The notes under the pieces are model-generated. The model saw nothing but the letters and a program-made list of their open reading frames with translations, was not told the DNA's origin and ran no database searches. From Mycobacterium sp. D16R12 (lineage in GTDB: Bacteria; Actinomycetota; Actinomycetes; Mycobacteriales; Mycobacteriaceae), in contig NZ_MAFC01000034.1 in the NCBI RefSeq assembly GCF_002013465.1, positions 1 through 48,433 on the forward strand: a stretch of DNA of 48,433 bases, written 5' to 3'. The translations under genes and the position numbers were made by a program. Positions 9,168 to 17,064 of the stretch are shown piece after piece. Position 1 is the first letter of the stretch, and the number at the start of each line of letters is the position of its first letter.

Positions 9168-10517
9168 TCAGCGCTGGTGAGACCAGATTTCTATGGCTTC
9201 GCCCAACGGGGTGGCGATACCGGAGAGCCCGAGATACTCGCGGGCGATCGCCGACCAGGGCGCCTCGGCGCCCAGCTTTCCGAGTAATGCCGCCACGCAC
9301 AGTTCGGTACGGCGCGCCATGGTGTGCGTCTCCACCAAACGCTGGTTGCGAATGCCGTCGTAGAACTTGGAGGAGGGCAGCACGGCATCGGCGACCGACC
9401 GCCGAGCGATATCCGGCGTCATCCGCAGGCTCCCGTCCTCGAGATGCCAGCTACTGACCGCACGGATGTACTCGGTGGCAGCACTTCGCTCCATGGCCTG
9501 TGGGTCTGCCAGGAATCCCGCCGCCACGGCGAGCTCGAACGCCTCGTCGTCATTCCCGCTGAGCAGCGCCCGGAACACCTTGCGCTGCACCTCGGCGTCC
9601 TCGGCATCCATGTCCATGCACAGCCCGAAGTCCAGAAAACCGACCCGCCCGTCGGGAAGCAGCATGATGTTGCCGGGGTGAGGGTCGGCGCAGAAGAATC
9701 CCGTGCGGTACATCTCGCCGCAGTAGAAGCGATAGATCGCCTCCCCCACTCGGTCCCGAAGCGGCTGATCCGCATCGATGATGCCATCGAAGGGCACGCC
9801 GTCGAGGTACTCGGTCACCAGGACGTGTTCGGTGCACAGTTCCGTAATCGGTTCGGGGATACGCCACCCGGGATGTTCGCGGAAGGTGTCGCAGATCCGC
9901 TGGTGGTGAGCCAGCTCGGTGCGGTAATCCACTTCCTTGATCATCTGCCGCTGCACCTCTGCGACGATGGCCTGGCTGTTGCTCGCCGGCATCTTCTTGG
10001 ACGCCAGCTTGGCGATCAGCTGCAGGTTCTTCAGGTCTGCTCGGACCTTGGAGGCGATATCCGGGTACTGGATCTTGACCGCGACCATCCGCCCGTCGTC
10101 GAGGCGGGCGCGATACACCTGCCCGATGGAGGCCGAAGCGATGGCCCCGGGCTCGATGCTCACGATTCGGGCACGTCGCCCACCCAGCTCGCGGTCCAGT
10201 GCCCGGTGCATCGTCTCGTCGGGAACCCTTGGCGCATTGTCGAATAGGGGCGCAAGCCGGGCGGTGAACTCGTCCCTGACCGAGCTGGAGGTGATACCCA
10301 CATCCACGACGGACAGCAGCTGGCCAAGCTTCTGCGCGGCTCCCTTCATCGAGCCCGCGACGGCCACGAGATCGTCGGCGAACCGCAGGATATCGGCGTC
10401 CCGACGGGCGGCCACGTCCGCGGCGACCGGCTTTATCGCCGTCGTGATGGCCGACCGCACGGCGTGACCGGCAACAACCTTGCCCAGTGCCGCTGCCCTC
10501 TTCGCACGCAGCGGCAC
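9168..10517 (-). CDS. ABC1/AarF (UbiB-like) atypical kinase
   Basis: A 449-residue ABC1 protein: the KLGQ motif after the N-terminal helices, the ASIGQVY nucleotide-loop motif, VAVKIQYP with the conserved Lys, and CADPHPGN and FLDFGLCMDM catalytic and metal-binding segments. Family members bind ATP and support quinone or lipid metabolism at membranes. It lies downstream of the tandem TetR gene, probably in one transcript. GTG 10517 is the first ordinary start but lacks a ribosome site. GAAGGAG at 10570-10576 stands 7 nt before an in-frame ATC at 10562, so the real start may be that non-standard codon (15 residues longer). Confidence 0.86.
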   Translation of the reverse strand: MPLRAKRAAALGKVVAGHAVRSAITTAIKPVAADVAARRDADILRFADDLVAVAGSMKGAAQKLGQLLSVVDVGITSSSVRDEFTARLAPLFDNAPRVPDETMHRALDRELGGRRARIVSIEPGAIASASIGQVYRARLDDGRMVAVKIQYPDIASKVRADLKNLQLIAKLASKKMPASNSQAIVAEVQRQMIKEVDYRTELAHHQRICDTFREHPGWRIPEPITELCTEHVLVTEYLDGVPFDGIIDADQPLRDRVGEAIYRFYCGEMYRTGFFCADPHPGNIMLLPDGRVGFLDFGLCMDMDAEDAEVQRKVFRALLSGNDDEAFELAVAAGFLADPQAMERSAATEYIRAVSSWHLEDGSLRMTPDIARRSVADAVLPSSKFYDGIRNQRLVETHTMARRTELCVAALLGKLGAEAPWSAIAREYLGLSGIATPLGEAIEIWSHQR

Positions 10518-10591
10518 GCCGGCCCGAGTTGCGTTGACCTCGTTGTCAACTGGTTCGCCGATGGGAGTGCTCCTTCGTTTCCCACGCCGGT

Positions 10592-11920
10592 CTACGGCGC
10601 TGGGTTCAGACCATAGAGCAAAAACTGCGTGATGGCTCGCGCGTACTCGTCAATATGGTCCGTCCGCCCGCCGTCGTCAACGATCAGGGTGACGGCACCG
10701 ACCAGCAACGACACAAAGGCCTGGCCGAGGAACTCGGTGTCGATCGACGGGTTGATCCGGTCGGTGCCAATCATCGAGTACACGGACTGCTCGCTACGCA
10801 CTGAGGCAAAGCGGAAGAACTGAATAATGGACTGAAGCGCCTCCGGATCCACTCCGGCAGCCTCCGTGCACACGAAGATCAGCGCAGGTAACCGACCGGC
10901 CACCGCCTCGAGCGCGTTGCTAAATCCTTGTGCCAGAGCGTGTTCGATGTCCTGACGCGCATCGAGACGGCCAACCGGTCGCGATAGGACGGGTTCCATA
11001 GCCGAGAACTCACGGACCATCAGCGCATCGAGCAAGTCTCGTTTGTTCTGGTAGTAGTTGTAGAACGTGCCGTGACTGACTCCGAGCCGCTCGACGATCT
11101 CGTTCACTCCGACGCCGTGGTAGCCATCGGACAGAAAGCAACTCAGCGCCGCATCGAGAAGTTCATTGCGACGGTCAGCGGCGACAGGCACCGGAATATG
11201 CACGGAATCAAAGGTTTCCGCAGCCGTATGTCCGGCGGCTGGCTCCAGAACCACGCCGTCACGCAAAATGCCCGTCTCCGCGATCTGCGAAGCGGTGGTC
11301 ACAAATCGCTCTCGGGTACTGGGGTTATCGTGCCGGCTTTGGGCGAGCAGAAAACCGGGGAGAACCAGCGCCGGCAACAGACGCGCGAGCACGGCGAGGT
11401 TTTGAGCGTCCTCCGGCACCCACCCGGCGCGGCGGCCGCTATCCAGACCCCGCTGGACGTACGAATCGAGCATCCCCTGAATACCCAGCACACGCTGTTT
11501 GAGTTCCTTATCGGCGGCGGCCGACTGGACGGTCAGGAGTTTGAGCAGTGCCGGCTCCTGGTCCACCAATGCATAGAGGCGGCGGCCGCCTTCCATGATG
11601 ATGCCGTTTCGTTCTTCGATACCGGCCGTTCCGCCGACCACGTCGAGAAAGTCGTCGAGCGCCAGGGTGTCGACAAGGCGCTCGACGCCATAGTCGAAAA
11701 CCAGGTCCAGAACCTCGCGCTTGCTATCGACATACCGGTAGACGGTGCCCTGCCCCATGCCGGCGCGGGTGGCGATATCGGACATGCTGGTCTGCTCGTA
11801 GCCGTTTTCGGTGAATGCCGCGAAGGCCGCGTCGACGATCTGCTGACGCCGCCTGTCGGCGAGTCCAGACACCGGGGGCCGTCCTCGGCGAGGCGGATCC
11901 TGCGCCACTAGCTGCTCCAT
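10592..11920 (-). CDS. tandem TetR-family regulator (two DNA-binding domains in one chain)
   Basis: At 442 residues this is about twice the usual TetR length. HTH domain 1 spans about 24-70 (SMSDIATRAGMGQGTVYRYV). HTH domain 2 spans about 249-295 (GVNEIVERLGVSHGTFYNYY). Each is followed by a helical ligand/dimerisation region. Both recognition helices look intact, so a single chain could act as a built-in dimer or bind two half-sites. It is followed by the ABC1 kinase gene. The effector and targets are unknown; the adjacent kinase or monooxygenase operon is the natural guess. Confidence 0.88.
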   Translation of the reverse strand: MEQLVAQDPPRRGRPPVSGLADRRRQQIVDAAFAAFTENGYEQTSMSDIATRAGMGQGTVYRYVDSKREVLDLVFDYGVERLVDTLALDDFLDVVGGTAGIEERNGIIMEGGRRLYALVDQEPALLKLLTVQSAAADKELKQRVLGIQGMLDSYVQRGLDSGRRAGWVPEDAQNLAVLARLLPALVLPGFLLAQSRHDNPSTRERFVTTASQIAETGILRDGVVLEPAAGHTAAETFDSVHIPVPVAADRRNELLDAALSCFLSDGYHGVGVNEIVERLGVSHGTFYNYYQNKRDLLDALMVREFSAMEPVLSRPVGRLDARQDIEHALAQGFSNALEAVAGRLPALIFVCTEAAGVDPEALQSIIQFFRFASVRSEQSVYSMIGTDRINPSIDTEFLGQAFVSLLVGAVTLIVDDGGRTDHIDEYARAITQFLLYGLNPAP

Positions 11921-11995
11921 CGACGTGTCTGACCGAACCGATCCGAGGCGCGCGGGTATGCGCGCTCCGTTGCCGTCAGAGTCTAAACACGTTCG

Positions 11996-12014
11996 CGCCG
12001 CGCCATGCGCGGCG
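11996..12014 (-). terminator. hairpin after regX3
   Basis: Perfect 8-bp arms CGCCGCGC/GCGCGGCG with loop CAT begin 5 bp beyond the regX3 stop. The minus-strand continuation GTGTTTAG is mildly T-rich. It is a likely intrinsic or pause-type terminator closing senX3-regX3. Confidence 0.55.
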
Positions 12015-12019
12015 AGAGG

Positions 12020-12706
12020 TCAGCCCTCCAGCTTGTAGCCCAGACCACGCACCGTGACCAGGTGTACCGGATTGGCGGGATCCGACTCGATCTTGGAGCG
12101 CAGCCGCTTGACGTGCACGTCCAGGGTCTTGGTGTCACCCACGTAGTCGGCGCCCCACACCCGGTCGATCAGCTGCCCGCGGGTAAGCACCCGGCCGCTG
12201 TTGCGGATCAGGTACTCGAGTAGATCGAACTCCTTGAGCGGCAAGGTGATCGCTTCCCCGTTCACCGACACCGTGTGCCGATCGACGTCCATGCGCACCG
12301 GGCCGGCCTCCAACACGCCATCGCCCGCGGCCGTCTCTTCGGAATCCGAGCCGCGGCGCAGCACCGCCCGAATGCGGGCGATGAGCTCGCGCGCCGAGTA
12401 GGGCTTGGTCACGTAATCGTCGGCACCGAGTTCCAGTCCGACGACCTTGTCGATCTCGCTGTCGCGTGCGGTCACCATGATGACCGGCACGCTGGACTTG
12501 GCGCGCAGCTGCTTGCACACATCGGTGCCGCTCATTCCGGGCAGCATGAGGTCCAGCAGCACGATATCGGCACCGGCGCGCTCGAATTCGGCGAGCGCCG
12601 AAGGACCGTCGTTGACAATGGTCGCCTCGAAGCCCTCCTTACGCAGCAGGAAGGCCAGTGGATCGGCCAGCGAGTCTTCGTCCTCAACAATCAAGACACT
12701 GGTCAT
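12020..12706 (-). CDS. regX3: two-component response regulator RegX3
   Basis: A 228-residue OmpR/PhoB-family regulator. The receiver domain (1-120) has acidic D9/E10-type residues, phospho-acceptor Asp52 (LLDLMLPG) and Lys in VTKPY. The C-terminal winged-helix domain ends GLGYKLEG. RegX3 responds to phosphate limitation with SenX3 and controls pst, phoA-type and envelope genes in mycobacteria. Its ATG overlaps the senX3 stop by 4 nt, unlike M. tuberculosis, where MIRU repeats separate the two. The order gpm1-senX3-regX3 matches Rv0489-Rv0491. Confidence 0.95.
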   Translation of the reverse strand: MTSVLIVEDEDSLADPLAFLLRKEGFEATIVNDGPSALAEFERAGADIVLLDLMLPGMSGTDVCKQLRAKSSVPVIMVTARDSEIDKVVGLELGADDYVTKPYSARELIARIRAVLRRGSDSEETAAGDGVLEAGPVRMDVDRHTVSVNGEAITLPLKEFDLLEYLIRNSGRVLTRGQLIDRVWGADYVGDTKTLDVHVKRLRSKIESDPANPVHLVTVRGLGYKLEG

Positions 12707-14016
12707 CGACGTACATGTTCCTCTCGTGTAGCCGCTTGGCGATCCTCGCGTAAGCGGCTGGTGGATGCGTGCGGCGGGGCGTGGTTGATCGCTTCTTTGC
12801 GAGGCATGGATTGGTCTGATTGCGGATGATCTGCGGCTTCCTCGACCGCGTCATCCTCGTCTTCGTAGACCGGGAGGGACAGGGTGAAGGTCGACCCCGT
12901 GCCCGGCTGGCTCCACAGCTTGATGGCGCCATTGTGGTTGGCGGCCACATGCTTGACGATTGCCAGCCCCAGGCCGGTGCCCCCGGTGTCACGGGAGCGC
13001 GCTTTGTCCACCCGGAAGAAACGTTCGAAGACGCGCTCCTGATGTTCCTTGGCGATCCCGATACCACGGTCGGTAACGGCGATCTCGATCTTGTCGCCGC
13101 GGCGCCGGCGGCTGATCGATACCGGCGACCCGTGCGACGAGTAGGCAATGGCGTTCGCCACCAGATTGCTGATGGCGGTGATGAGCAGCGTGGGGTCACC
13201 GCGCACCTCGAAACCGCTGGGCGCGTCCGTGGTGACCGCGATATCGGCGTTCTCGGCGGCCACCTTGGACCGGCTCAGTGCCTCGGACACCACGAAGTCG
13301 ACGTCGACGACCTCCAGGTCGGGCAGCTTTTCGGCCCCCTGGAGCCGGGACAGCGCGATGAGTTCGGTGACCATGTTGCCCAGGCGGCGGGACTCCGCGA
13401 GCACCTGCTCGCCGAAATGCTGCACGGTCTCGGGTTCGTCGGAGGATTCCAGCAGCGCCTCGGCGAGCACACCCATGGCACCGACGGGCGTCTTGAGCTC
13501 GTGGCTGACGTTGGCCACGAAATCGCGGCGGGTGGCCTCCATCCGCACATGTTCGGAGTCGTCGTCGACGTAGATGACCGCCCAGCGCGGATCTGCATCG
13601 GAGAGCCTGCGCACGTGCCCGCGCAGGGAGAACCCCACGCGACCCGGCGCCTTCGGTTTGGTGGTCAGATCCACTTCGACGGCCTCACCGGTGTCCAGCG
13701 TCCGCTGAGCGGCGTTCCATGCCTGCTCGTCGAGCTGGCGGTCGCGTACCAAGCCCAGCTCCCGGGCGCGGGCATTGACCAGGACCACGTCCTGATGCTT
13801 GTCGATGACGACAATGCCGGTCGGCGAGATGGCGACAATGCGTTCGAGCATCTGCGAGACGGTCAGACCGGTCTGGGCTATCTGCGAACCTTTCCGGGCC
13901 GCGCGGTGCGTCGAGGAGCGACGCGAGTACCACGAGCCCAACGCCGCACCCGCAGCAAGCGCCGCGAGGGCTGCGATCGTTACGATCACAACCAGAGAGC
14001 CCGATGCGGCGGTCAC
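12703..14016 (-). CDS. senX3: sensor histidine kinase SenX3
   Basis: A 437-residue kinase: N-terminal membrane segment (8-29), PAS-like domain (about 55-150), HisKA with phospho-acceptor His172 (SHELKTP), and HATPase with N, DRGIGI and GTGLGL boxes. After the HATPase there is an unusual low-complexity tail of about 50 residues ending SRLREDRQAATREEHVRR. GTG 14016 is preceded by TACGCT at 14023-14028, 6 nt from the start with no Shine-Dalgarno, so the mRNA is probably leaderless. It partners with RegX3 in phosphate sensing. Confidence 0.94.
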   Translation of the reverse strand: MTAASGSLVVIVTIAALAALAAGAALGSWYSRRSSTHRAARKGSQIAQTGLTVSQMLERIVAISPTGIVVIDKHQDVVLVNARARELGLVRDRQLDEQAWNAAQRTLDTGEAVEVDLTTKPKAPGRVGFSLRGHVRRLSDADPRWAVIYVDDDSEHVRMEATRRDFVANVSHELKTPVGAMGVLAEALLESSDEPETVQHFGEQVLAESRRLGNMVTELIALSRLQGAEKLPDLEVVDVDFVVSEALSRSKVAAENADIAVTTDAPSGFEVRGDPTLLITAISNLVANAIAYSSHGSPVSISRRRRGDKIEIAVTDRGIGIAKEHQERVFERFFRVDKARSRDTGGTGLGLAIVKHVAANHNGAIKLWSQPGTGSTFTLSLPVYEDEDDAVEEAADHPQSDQSMPRKEAINHAPPHASTSRLREDRQAATREEHVRR

Positions 14017-14022
14017 GCGAAA

Positions 14023-14048
14023 AGCGTACGCATTCGGTGAACGTCACC
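14023..14048 (-). promoter_or_regulatory. senX3 promoter with a RegX3/PhoB-type box
   Basis: On the minus strand GGTGACGTTCACC (14036-14048) is a palindrome with 5-bp arms. It lies just upstream of the candidate -10 TACGCT (14023-14028). GTTCACC-type repeats are the known RegX3 recognition pattern in mycobacteria, and the position at the -35 region fits activation by a PhoB-like protein (autoregulation). A further GTTCACC at 14110-14116, followed 11 bp later by ATTCGCC, may be a second site. Confidence 0.5.
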
Positions 14049-14166
14049 CCAGCAGCGTGCGGCTAAATGCCGAGCAAGTCACACATTCCCGCACAGGTGT
14101 TAGGCGTGAGTTCACCGAATATTCGCCGATTGGCGAACTTCTGGTGGGTCCTGACCCGCGGTGAGG

Positions 14167-14937
14167 TTATTTTGCGCCCTGGTTGGCTACCGCCGCGGCT
14201 CCGGCGGCGGCGGCCTCCGGGTCCAGGTAGATGCCACCTGCGGTGACCGGTTTGAGGTTCTCGTCAAGGTCGTACCGCAACGGAATACCGGTGGGGATGT
14301 TGAGCCCGACGATCTCCTCGTCGGAGATCCCGTCGAGGTACTTCACCAAGGCTCGCAGCGAATTACCATGCGCGGCAACCAGAACCGTCTTGCCCGCGCG
14401 GAGCTCCGGCACGATGGCCTCTTCGTAATACGGTACGAACCGCGCCACCACGTCGGCCAGGCATTCGGTGAGCGGTCCACCGCCGATGTCGGCGTAGCGG
14501 GGATCCTGGTCCTGGCTGTAGTGGCTGCCCTGCTCGATGGGCGGCGGCGGGGTGTCGTAGCTGCGGCGCCAGGCCATGAACTGGTCCTCGCCGTACTTGG
14601 CCTTGGTTTCGGCCTTGTCCAGACCCTGCAGGGCGCCGTAGTGGCGTTCGTTCAGGCGCCAGTCCCGTACCACCGGGATCCACAGCCGGTCAGCCGTATC
14701 GAGGGCCAGATGCGCGGTGTTGATCGCGCGGCGCAGCAGCGAGGTGAACAGAATGTCGGGCAGCAGCCCTTGCTGAGCGAGTAGCTCACCACCGCGCTGA
14801 GCCTCTGACCGGCCCTTTTCGGTCAGGTCGACGTCGACCCAACCGGTGAACAGGTTTTTCGCGTTCCACTGGCTCTCGCCGTGGCGCAGCAGAATCAGGG
14901 TGGCTCCGTTTGCCTGACTGGAGGTCTCGCCGCTCAT
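14167..14937 (-). CDS. gpm1: 2,3-bisphosphoglycerate-dependent phosphoglycerate mutase
   Basis: A 256-residue dPGM. LLRHGESQWN near the N-terminus carries the phospho-His (His19). RLNERHYGALQG and VLVAAHGNSLRALVKYL hold the second His and substrate-binding residues. It interconverts 3- and 2-phosphoglycerate in glycolysis and gluconeogenesis, in the cytosol. The frame extends upstream to 15039, but ATG 14937 (MSGETSSQ) gives the family length. It lies immediately upstream of senX3 as in M. tuberculosis (Rv0489). Confidence 0.94.
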   Translation of the reverse strand: MSGETSSQANGATLILLRHGESQWNAKNLFTGWVDVDLTEKGRSEAQRGGELLAQQGLLPDILFTSLLRRAINTAHLALDTADRLWIPVVRDWRLNERHYGALQGLDKAETKAKYGEDQFMAWRRSYDTPPPPIEQGSHYSQDQDPRYADIGGGPLTECLADVVARFVPYYEEAIVPELRAGKTVLVAAHGNSLRALVKYLDGISDEEIVGLNIPTGIPLRYDLDENLKPVTAGGIYLDPEAAAAGAAAVANQGAK

Positions 14938-14980
14938 GGGCGCCAGTCTCTCATGTGGCCACATGGGTGGTCCCGACGTA

Positions 14981-15511
14981 TCAACCCAGTCCCCTGTTCC
15001 GTTCGGCGCTGCGCATGTCCCGAACCACGGCAGACGCATTTGTTACGAGTTCGTGCACGGAGTAGGGGCATGCGACGGGGTCACGCACCACGCCCACCCT
15101 GACGCGCAGCACGTTGAGCGCATTCGCGACATGGAGTGCCACCACGGCGCCCGACCACCGGGCCGATGGCGGCTCGGGCACCCTCATTGCCGTGGACAAC
15201 ATGTTCACCGTCCGCCCGGCAGGGTCGTCAATCTCTCTGGGCTGTGCAGCGCCGAGCTCCTGGACAACCATCTCCAGGAGGACCTCCTCAGCGATGGCCG
15301 CGTCGAAGAACTGGATGTGCTGGATGTAGATGGGGTCGCCGCCTGCCATTCCGGTATCGCAGGCGAAGAACACGGCAGTGACGGCCCGGGGCGAGAGGCT
15401 CGCGGACGCGGCGATGCCCACCGCTGCTGTCGCGATCTCGAAGAGCCCGGCGTCATCGGTGAATCCCAGCTGCTCACGGCCCCAGCCAGACGAGTCAAAG
15501 AGCGATTTCAC
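14981..15511 (-). CDS. hypothetical protein
   Basis: A 176-residue protein I do not recognise. It contains two Ala/Val-rich stretches (GLFEIATAAVGIAASASLSP and WSGAVVALHVANALNVLRVRVGV) that are helical and moderately hydrophobic but lack clear transmembrane character. GTG 15511 is chosen because GGGAGGTG (15517-15524) stands 5 nt upstream; an ATG 30 nt earlier has no ribosome site. It lies between the PapA-like gene and gpm1, where M. tuberculosis has Rv0488, and could be co-transcribed with the acyltransferase. Confidence 0.6.
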   Translation of the reverse strand: MKSLFDSSGWGREQLGFTDDAGLFEIATAAVGIAASASLSPRAVTAVFFACDTGMAGGDPIYIQHIQFFDAAIAEEVLLEMVVQELGAAQPREIDDPAGRTVNMLSTAMRVPEPPSARWSGAVVALHVANALNVLRVRVGVVRDPVACPYSVHELVTNASAVVRDMRSAERNRGLG

Positions 15512-15566
15512 TTCGGCACCTCCCGCGATCGTCGAGACCATTGGCCACGAGATACTTATCGGACGA

Positions 15567-16895
15567 TTAGTCGAAAACCTTTACCGGAATTAACTTCTCG
15601 ATCTCGGACTGCAGTATCTGTTCAATTCGCCGCGCTGTGTCGTTGCCGGTGACGAGCTTGGTGAAGTCGATACTCAGGCGTCCGCCGTAGCTGGTGATGA
15701 AATAAATGTGCCCGTCCACCATCGCGACGCCCCTTGTCGCGATGGATGCGCTCACGGCATGAAGCTCAATACCGCAACGGAAATCGTTGATATCGACACC
15801 CGCTGGTGTCGCGAAATCCGACACGCGCCCCCAGTTGGTGATCTGGATCGCGGTGAAGGTCGGAACCAAACCTCTTGTCGGCACCAGAAGGAAGTACCCT
15901 CTCACCAGCGACAGCGCTCGACGGATGTCGCCGCGGACAAATGCGGTTTGGTGGATGCGGGCGGTGCGTAACCCATCGCGGATGTCCGCTATGACGTGGC
16001 GGGCTAGATCAAGCGCGTCGCTACCTCGGCTCACCTCGAGGATCGTCTCGGCAACGCCCAGCACGTTGGTGCCCTCCGTCGGCGCGACCGGCGGATCGAT
16101 CCGGGATCGTAGATTCACAAACGAGGAAACCGCCACGGGTAGTTCGTTTTTCCCGGACATCTCGAGCTCGGCGAGCACCAACGCAGCGCTGACGAGTCCG
16201 TTGAGCGTGACCCCGTGCGCGCGCCCGACCTCAATGAGCTGATCGGTCTGCTCCACCGACAGGTGAACGCGCGCCCGTTCCGCACGGCGTCGCCGAAACG
16301 CCGTCCAGATCGATTCGGCTCCGCGGTACGCGGGGCGAAGGTCCATCAGCTGCCGAGACGTCGATTCCATGTAGCCACGCGCCCGGAGCAGAGTCTCGGC
16401 GCTGGCCGGAATGGGATGCGGCGATGGCGCACTGATCAACCTCGCGACGCCGTTCACTCGTCGCGTCCGCTCCGTGTAGAGCTTCCACAGCTCGTGCAGA
16501 TATGCCAGGGCGGCGTCGGCATCGGCAATGGCGTGATGCAAAAGAAAGGTCAGACGGAACTTCGCACCCGACCGGTAGACGTGCAGCGCACACACGTGCC
16601 CCATGGGCAACGCCGACTTCCCGGCCACCACATAGTCTCCGACATCGGCGTCACCGACATCTTGGATTATGACCTTCGGACTCTTACGACGGTCGAACCG
16701 CAGTTCAAACCCTTTGCGCGACATATGGATCCGGCCGCCCAACAGCGGATAAAGGTCCACCATGCCGGCGAAGGCATCCGCCAGCGCAACCTCGTCCAGC
16801 GCGCCTGTGCCATAGCAATGTTGCGCCACGGTGGTACCCGAGACGACGAACACAGACTCCGAAGGCGACAGAACGCGCGGCGGCAGCTGGGGCAT
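15567..16895 (-). CDS. PapA-like condensation-domain acyltransferase
   Basis: A 442-residue protein of the condensation/acyltransferase superfamily. HHAIADAD (120-127) supplies the HHxxxD active site (His120, His121, Asp125). The N-terminal segment (VLSPSESVFV...LDEVALADAFAGMVDLYPLLGGRI) is typical of mycobacterial PapA proteins, which esterify polyketide or lipid alcohols. There are no adjacent polyketide synthase genes, so the acceptor is unknown. TAAGGAG precedes the ATG. The upstream region carries three evenly spaced operator-like repeats, so expression is probably tightly regulated. Confidence 0.8.
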   Translation of the reverse strand: MPQLPPRVLSPSESVFVVSGTTVAQHCYGTGALDEVALADAFAGMVDLYPLLGGRIHMSRKGFELRFDRRKSPKVIIQDVGDADVGDYVVAGKSALPMGHVCALHVYRSGAKFRLTFLLHHAIADADAALAYLHELWKLYTERTRRVNGVARLISAPSPHPIPASAETLLRARGYMESTSRQLMDLRPAYRGAESIWTAFRRRRAERARVHLSVEQTDQLIEVGRAHGVTLNGLVSAALVLAELEMSGKNELPVAVSSFVNLRSRIDPPVAPTEGTNVLGVAETILEVSRGSDALDLARHVIADIRDGLRTARIHQTAFVRGDIRRALSLVRGYFLLVPTRGLVPTFTAIQITNWGRVSDFATPAGVDINDFRCGIELHAVSASIATRGVAMVDGHIYFITSYGGRLSIDFTKLVTGNDTARRIEQILQSEIEKLIPVKVFD

Positions 16896-16916
16896 GAAGC
16901 TCCTTAGACAAGCCAG

Positions 16917-16959
16917 GTATTCGATACACAGAGTTATCGATACTAAAAGTACCCGATAC
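16917..16959 (-). promoter_or_regulatory. three operator-like repeats at 16-bp spacing before the papA-like gene
   Basis: On the plus strand gtattcgatac (16917), gttatcgatac (16933) and gtacccgatac (16949) share GT....CGATAC and start exactly 16 bp apart. Each is nearly palindromic (GTATCGAATAC on the minus strand is a perfect 4+3+4). They lie 22-64 nt before the papA-like start codon. This looks like a multimeric repressor or activator binding array. Confidence 0.55.
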
Positions 16960-17064
16960 TTGTCATATTGCCACGCATTACGACATCGACGCAGGCAGCG
17001 GGCTTAGCCGATGCGCAGCGCCGAACCTGATCACGTCATCACACAGCGGGTAGGTCGGTGACTC

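Noticed and set aside
12820..14040. Long + strand open frame opposite senX3
   Set aside because: Antisense shadow of a well-supported kinase gene.
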